Shown: positions 60,720 through 64,000 of the stretch, piece by piece
Layout of the letters: every line of letters starts with the position of its first letter
Position numbering within the stretch: the first letter of the stretch is position 1
Assembly (NCBI GenBank): GCA_008360955.1
Contig: LUCM01006188.1
Coordinates: 542,114-606,113, forward strand
DNA length: 64,000 nt
Direction of reading: 5' to 3'
Source: Fasciolopsis buskii
Taxonomy: Eukaryota > Platyhelminthes > Trematoda > Plagiorchiida > Fasciolidae
The notes under the pieces: generated by a model
Told to the model about the DNA's origin: nothing
The model's database searches: none
What the model saw: the letters and a program-made list of their open reading frames with translations, nothing else
Made by a program: the position numbers and the translations under genes

Positions 60720-61680
60720 ACCGAAAATTGCATTAAACGCAACGCACGTCTCGACTTTGCGTACGTAGATCAACAGGATCGCCAATTTTCAACGGAACCG
60801 CCCCAACGGTGACTCACTGTGATGTGGTCGATCTGACTCAAATTGCATGTGCGATTCGAGGCCAGTTCTATGTGTGTCCCGAATTGTGTCGGAAATTACT
60901 GCTGGACTGAAATAAATGATTGTCTACATAACATTTCGAAAGCCTATCCCGGTTATCCGTGTACTGAGCGGGCGAGGCACACCGTCCACTCGAACAAGCT
61001 TGCCACGCGCTTAGCTTTCCAACGTGTGCATTGAAATCACCTGTTGCTACTACAGTATCAAAGCATTTGAGCCTACGAACAAGAGTAGTAGCAAGTTCGT
61101 CATAAAACTCACGAGTTTGCTGGTCAGCTCTACCCTCTTTTGAAGCATATGTCGAGATTCGTAAAACTCGTCATTTCATAATCGATGACCTACAGTGCTG
61201 CAATCTGTTTGAGGTCGTACATATAACCGAGCTGACAAACTAAAACTTGCTCTTAAGCACATACTTACTAATCCTTTCTGGACGCCGACTGATCCCACAA
61301 CTGCAGGTCTCTTTGGCGCACCAAAGAGCCACTTTTTTAACTGGGATCCTGCCCTTCTCACTCCAAGAACTAAATTTCTACACCGCGTTCAACCCTAGCT
61401 TGATCTGCCTTCGTCTTCTTGAAGTGTGCAAGGAAATATCATTGACACAGAACACAACTTTTCGACGAAAATTTCAAGTTGAATTACTCTAACTACCAAA
61501 TATCCGAATTCGTGTCTCACGGGACGCAGCAGATATTCAATCGGAAAGGAGATCCACTATCAGAGCCTAACACGCCTGTGGCCAAACCATATTTTAAAGC
61601 TTGCACGCACACGTCGAAAGGTCAGCAACGACGAATTCAGAGTCTGACGAACAGGCAATCTGAGTAAACTGTGGACCCAT
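60720..61680 (-). mobile_element. LINE fragment, same family, endonuclease part
   Basis: On minus the endonuclease region is recognisable. The DNA around 61,045-61,020 encodes a VATGDFNAHVGKLS block, and the neighbouring parts match 15.0-15.6 kb in order. The 5' side reaches about 61.68 kb. Stops and frame changes are frequent. Neither reverse transcriptase nor 3' end is present. Confidence 0.75.
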
Positions 61681-61689
61681 ATTACAGCG

Positions 61690-63340
61690 ACAAGCTTGTT
61701 CAAAGTTTCAAATATTAGCGGTAACACGAAATACATAACAATATAAATAACCTGTGAACAGGAATAAGGACTAAGTTAAACCCTAAAAATTTAACAGAAC
61801 AATAAAACACATAATGCTCCTTATAAATATGTACACTATGGTTACCTTTTGTTTGAAGTAAAAAAGCTGGAGAGCAACAATCGAACTTAGAGCTTGAATA
61901 CGACCAAACCGATTATTTGCCAGAGATAGCGACTTTTCCCGACCAATCATTCCAAACTAACTATATTAAACCACCAAAGCTAATGTCACGTGCTGCACAC
62001 AAAAAAACGGGACTTTCGGCTTTTGCACTTCACCCAAGCTCCAGACATCTTGAAGAGTCCGAAGAACGCAAAAAATCACACAAAAACAAAATAAAACTAA
62101 CCAACTAAATACGATCTGGAATGTAGAGACAGGAAAATACTATAATAACAACTATATACAACGAAATTATTCAACTCAGAAAAACAATGTTAGGCACACG
62201 CCACGCTTGTGATCTAAAAGATCAGATATCAATACCATACTGTTATATAAATAGAAGTGAGCAGACTACGCTGACGTTGCAGTAACGCAAATACAAACAG
62301 CGACGAAAAAGAAAAAGTTCAGGAAGAGCATTATCTTGCAAGACCCATTTTAGTTTGTGTTCACAGTAAGGAAATAGAATTCCAGTGAACCATTAATTTG
62401 AGTGAGCGGACAATTTAGAAGATCCCACAAGACTCAAGGCAACCATTTGAACACCAAAACCGGAACGTAATCAATAACGGGGAAACGCACTAACTTTGTT
62501 TGCAGCAAGGATAAATCAAGGATGTACTACGCTATAATGGAGGGTAAAACCCGTTCGCCGGGACTAGAAGACCAAAAGCACAAGGCAGCATAAGGTAAAA
62601 CTTTTAATTTACTAAAAAAATACCAATAATGCAGAGACCACAAGCAGGATAAACTAAAGCTCAATTAGGCGAAATCAGTTAACGGTTTATCGATCAAAAA
62701 ACACAAAGATTCAAAAACTTTGATGACAGACAATATCAACATCTTCAAGTCGCCTACCTGATGAGCGAAATGCGAGACATGCAATCAGGAAAGTTGACTG
62801 ATTTCCAACCAAAACGGCGGCAAAAAGACTTTATCTGATGTTCCCAAAAGACTGAATCACCTGTCAAACCTGACGCAACCGCGCAAACCCCAGTAACAAT
62901 TATTTCGAACAATGCAGCAGGCACATTGATCAACGACACCAAAAAAGTTTTCACACTCGAACCTCTCAGCGCGAAATATGAACGCAGAGGCCCCATACCA
63001 CTTTCAACATTCCAACCAGGATTGTTTGATGTCCAACTTAGATTGTTAGTTGCGCAAAACAGAGGAGTCTTTGCAACGAGACAGGCAGGTTTCCACGCGA
63101 TAAACATGTTAGGATTGACATTGCGCCGCCTTCGTGAACCACAAAACACGTTATACACGAATAGGACTACTCAAGGACCGGAAACAATTCGGTACATACT
63201 GGACCAATTCCAATGCAATAGAGGCCCGAGTGAAGTAGTCTTTTGGATTTCCCAAGATTAGAGACTACATTGCCAGCGGCCAACTCAAATTCGCGAACCA
63301 AGATCAGATGGAAGAAATCACTTCATCCAAGCAACATTGA
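61690..63340 (+). pseudogene. A-rich block with broken coding frames, origin unknown
   Basis: From about 61.74 kb the plus strand turns strongly A-rich and T-poor, unlike its neighbours. One frame is open from about 61,863 to a TAA at 62,108; its product is acidic first and Lys-rich at the end. A second reading starts at an ATG at 62,629 and passes three in-frame stops by 62,838. It is then open to 63,261, where one-base slippage near 63,245 leads into a further open stretch to about 63,330. Composition (Gln, Thr, Pro, Arg) looks coding. No family is recognised. A gag-like gene or an old integrated copy of a viral gene are both possible. LINE fragments in opposite orientation flank it on both sides. 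Confidence 0.4.
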
Positions 63341-63384
63341 GATCTAACCTAACCTAGCTTGTCTTGCGAACAAATTCTTGTTTG

Positions 63385-63760
63385 AACCAAAGGCTTCGGC
63401 TGAAAACCCTAATCGTTGGTCTGTTTAGCGGATGCACTAACTTGAACTACCAAACACCCGTACTCACCCCATTCTCCAAGAAGTTTAGATAGAATGAAAA
63501 AGAATCCATCACTGATTCGATCGTCGCGCAAAGTAATCAAGACCGCATTGTCCACTGAGTGGGAGCGGAAGTTCAATAGTTTGACAAGACTATCCACTGC
63601 TCAGAACATAATTCCTTTTTATTACAACACCAACCTGTTTTTCTGCCCCCAAATCGGATACTTATACTTATGCGCCCTATACTGATTTAACCCTGTGTTC
63701 CCCCCACTGACACAATTGTAACAGAACATATTGCAGCTGGCTCAGATCTGCAGAACACGC
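63385..63760 (+). mobile_element. LINE fragment, same family, 5' leader only
   Basis: GAAAACCCTAATCGTTGGTC and TCGTCGCGCAAAGTAATCAAGACC match the leader at 52.45-52.6 kb (GAGAACCCTAATCGTTCATC, TCGTCGTGCAGGATAATCAGG). The CCCCCCACTGACA stretch near 63.70 kb follows at a similar distance. It is strongly diverged. Confidence 0.55.
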
Positions 63761-64000
63761 GCATAGGATCCATAAGTAAGTAGATCTTCAACATGTCAGG
63801 AGAACGAATCAGCTCGAGCCCACAAGTCAAACCCATAGACGTGCGGGGGAATGGCTCGACTGAGTATGCAATTTGAAGTGGCTCTCTTCAAAATTGGAGG
63901 TCACGACTAATAGTTCGTATGCATTGTAACAATCCCAGAGTTCAGTTGGTATCCCGAATATAATAACTGCACTGCACGCGAACACTATGTTCGTTATCAT

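Noticed and set aside
62754..63158. 134-codon minus-strand frame
   Set aside because: It is the antisense of the A-rich plus-strand coding relic, whose plus reading has the better composition and continues beyond it.

Overview
The window looks like nuclear DNA of a flatworm, most likely a non-schistosome digenean trematode. Reasons are an intron-rich gene with very long introns, moderate GC (not counted, judged by eye), several tRNA-derived SINE-like families, and LINE copies whose endonuclease and reverse transcriptase resemble those of liver-fluke-type genomes. The assignment rests on remembered family resemblance, not on a search. No operons, prokaryotic signals, rRNA or CRISPR arrays are seen.

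The main gene is on the minus strand. I read it as TRAPPC9 (NIBP/Trs120 homologue), a subunit of the TRAPPII vesicle-tethering complex. Exons run from about 55.4 kb down to about 3.75 kb: 55,368-54,797, 34,905-34,757, 26,073-25,921, 11,405-11,308, 7,985-7,864, 5,769-5,627, 5,535-5,471/5,458 and 3,815-3,747. The 34.9 and 26.0 kb exons carry the strongest match, a GRLKKHLGDV helix pair followed across the intron by LWVAG/ALEGMC. Phases agree across the first four exons; the 3' exons are less certain, and two junctions do not agree in phase. The N-terminal exons and about two thirds of the protein lie outside the window or were not found.

The rest is intron or flank filled with repeats. A nearly full-length but broken LINE lies on minus at 12.7-16.1 kb. 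Fragments of the same family lie at 52.1-53.8 kb (+), 60.7-61.7 kb (-) and 63.4-63.8 kb (+). A second kind of LINE fragment is at 38.6-39.1 kb (+) and a Ty3/gypsy integrase remnant at 47.0-47.4 kb (+). SINE-like tRNA heads occur at 1.1, 1.7, 7.5, 10.0, 24.9, 26.3, 46.1, 51.1 and 60.5 kb.

Two things stand out. First, a small retroposon present at 18.6-19.0 kb and 16.7-16.9 kb has exact 13-bp target-site duplications at both sites; the longer copy carries an exact 80-bp inverted repeat, a MITE-like hairpin in an element that looks LINE-mobilised. Second, an A-rich block at 61.7-63.35 kb, held between two opposed LINE fragments, contains broken coding frames unlike the neighbours and may be a captured viral or retroelement gene.
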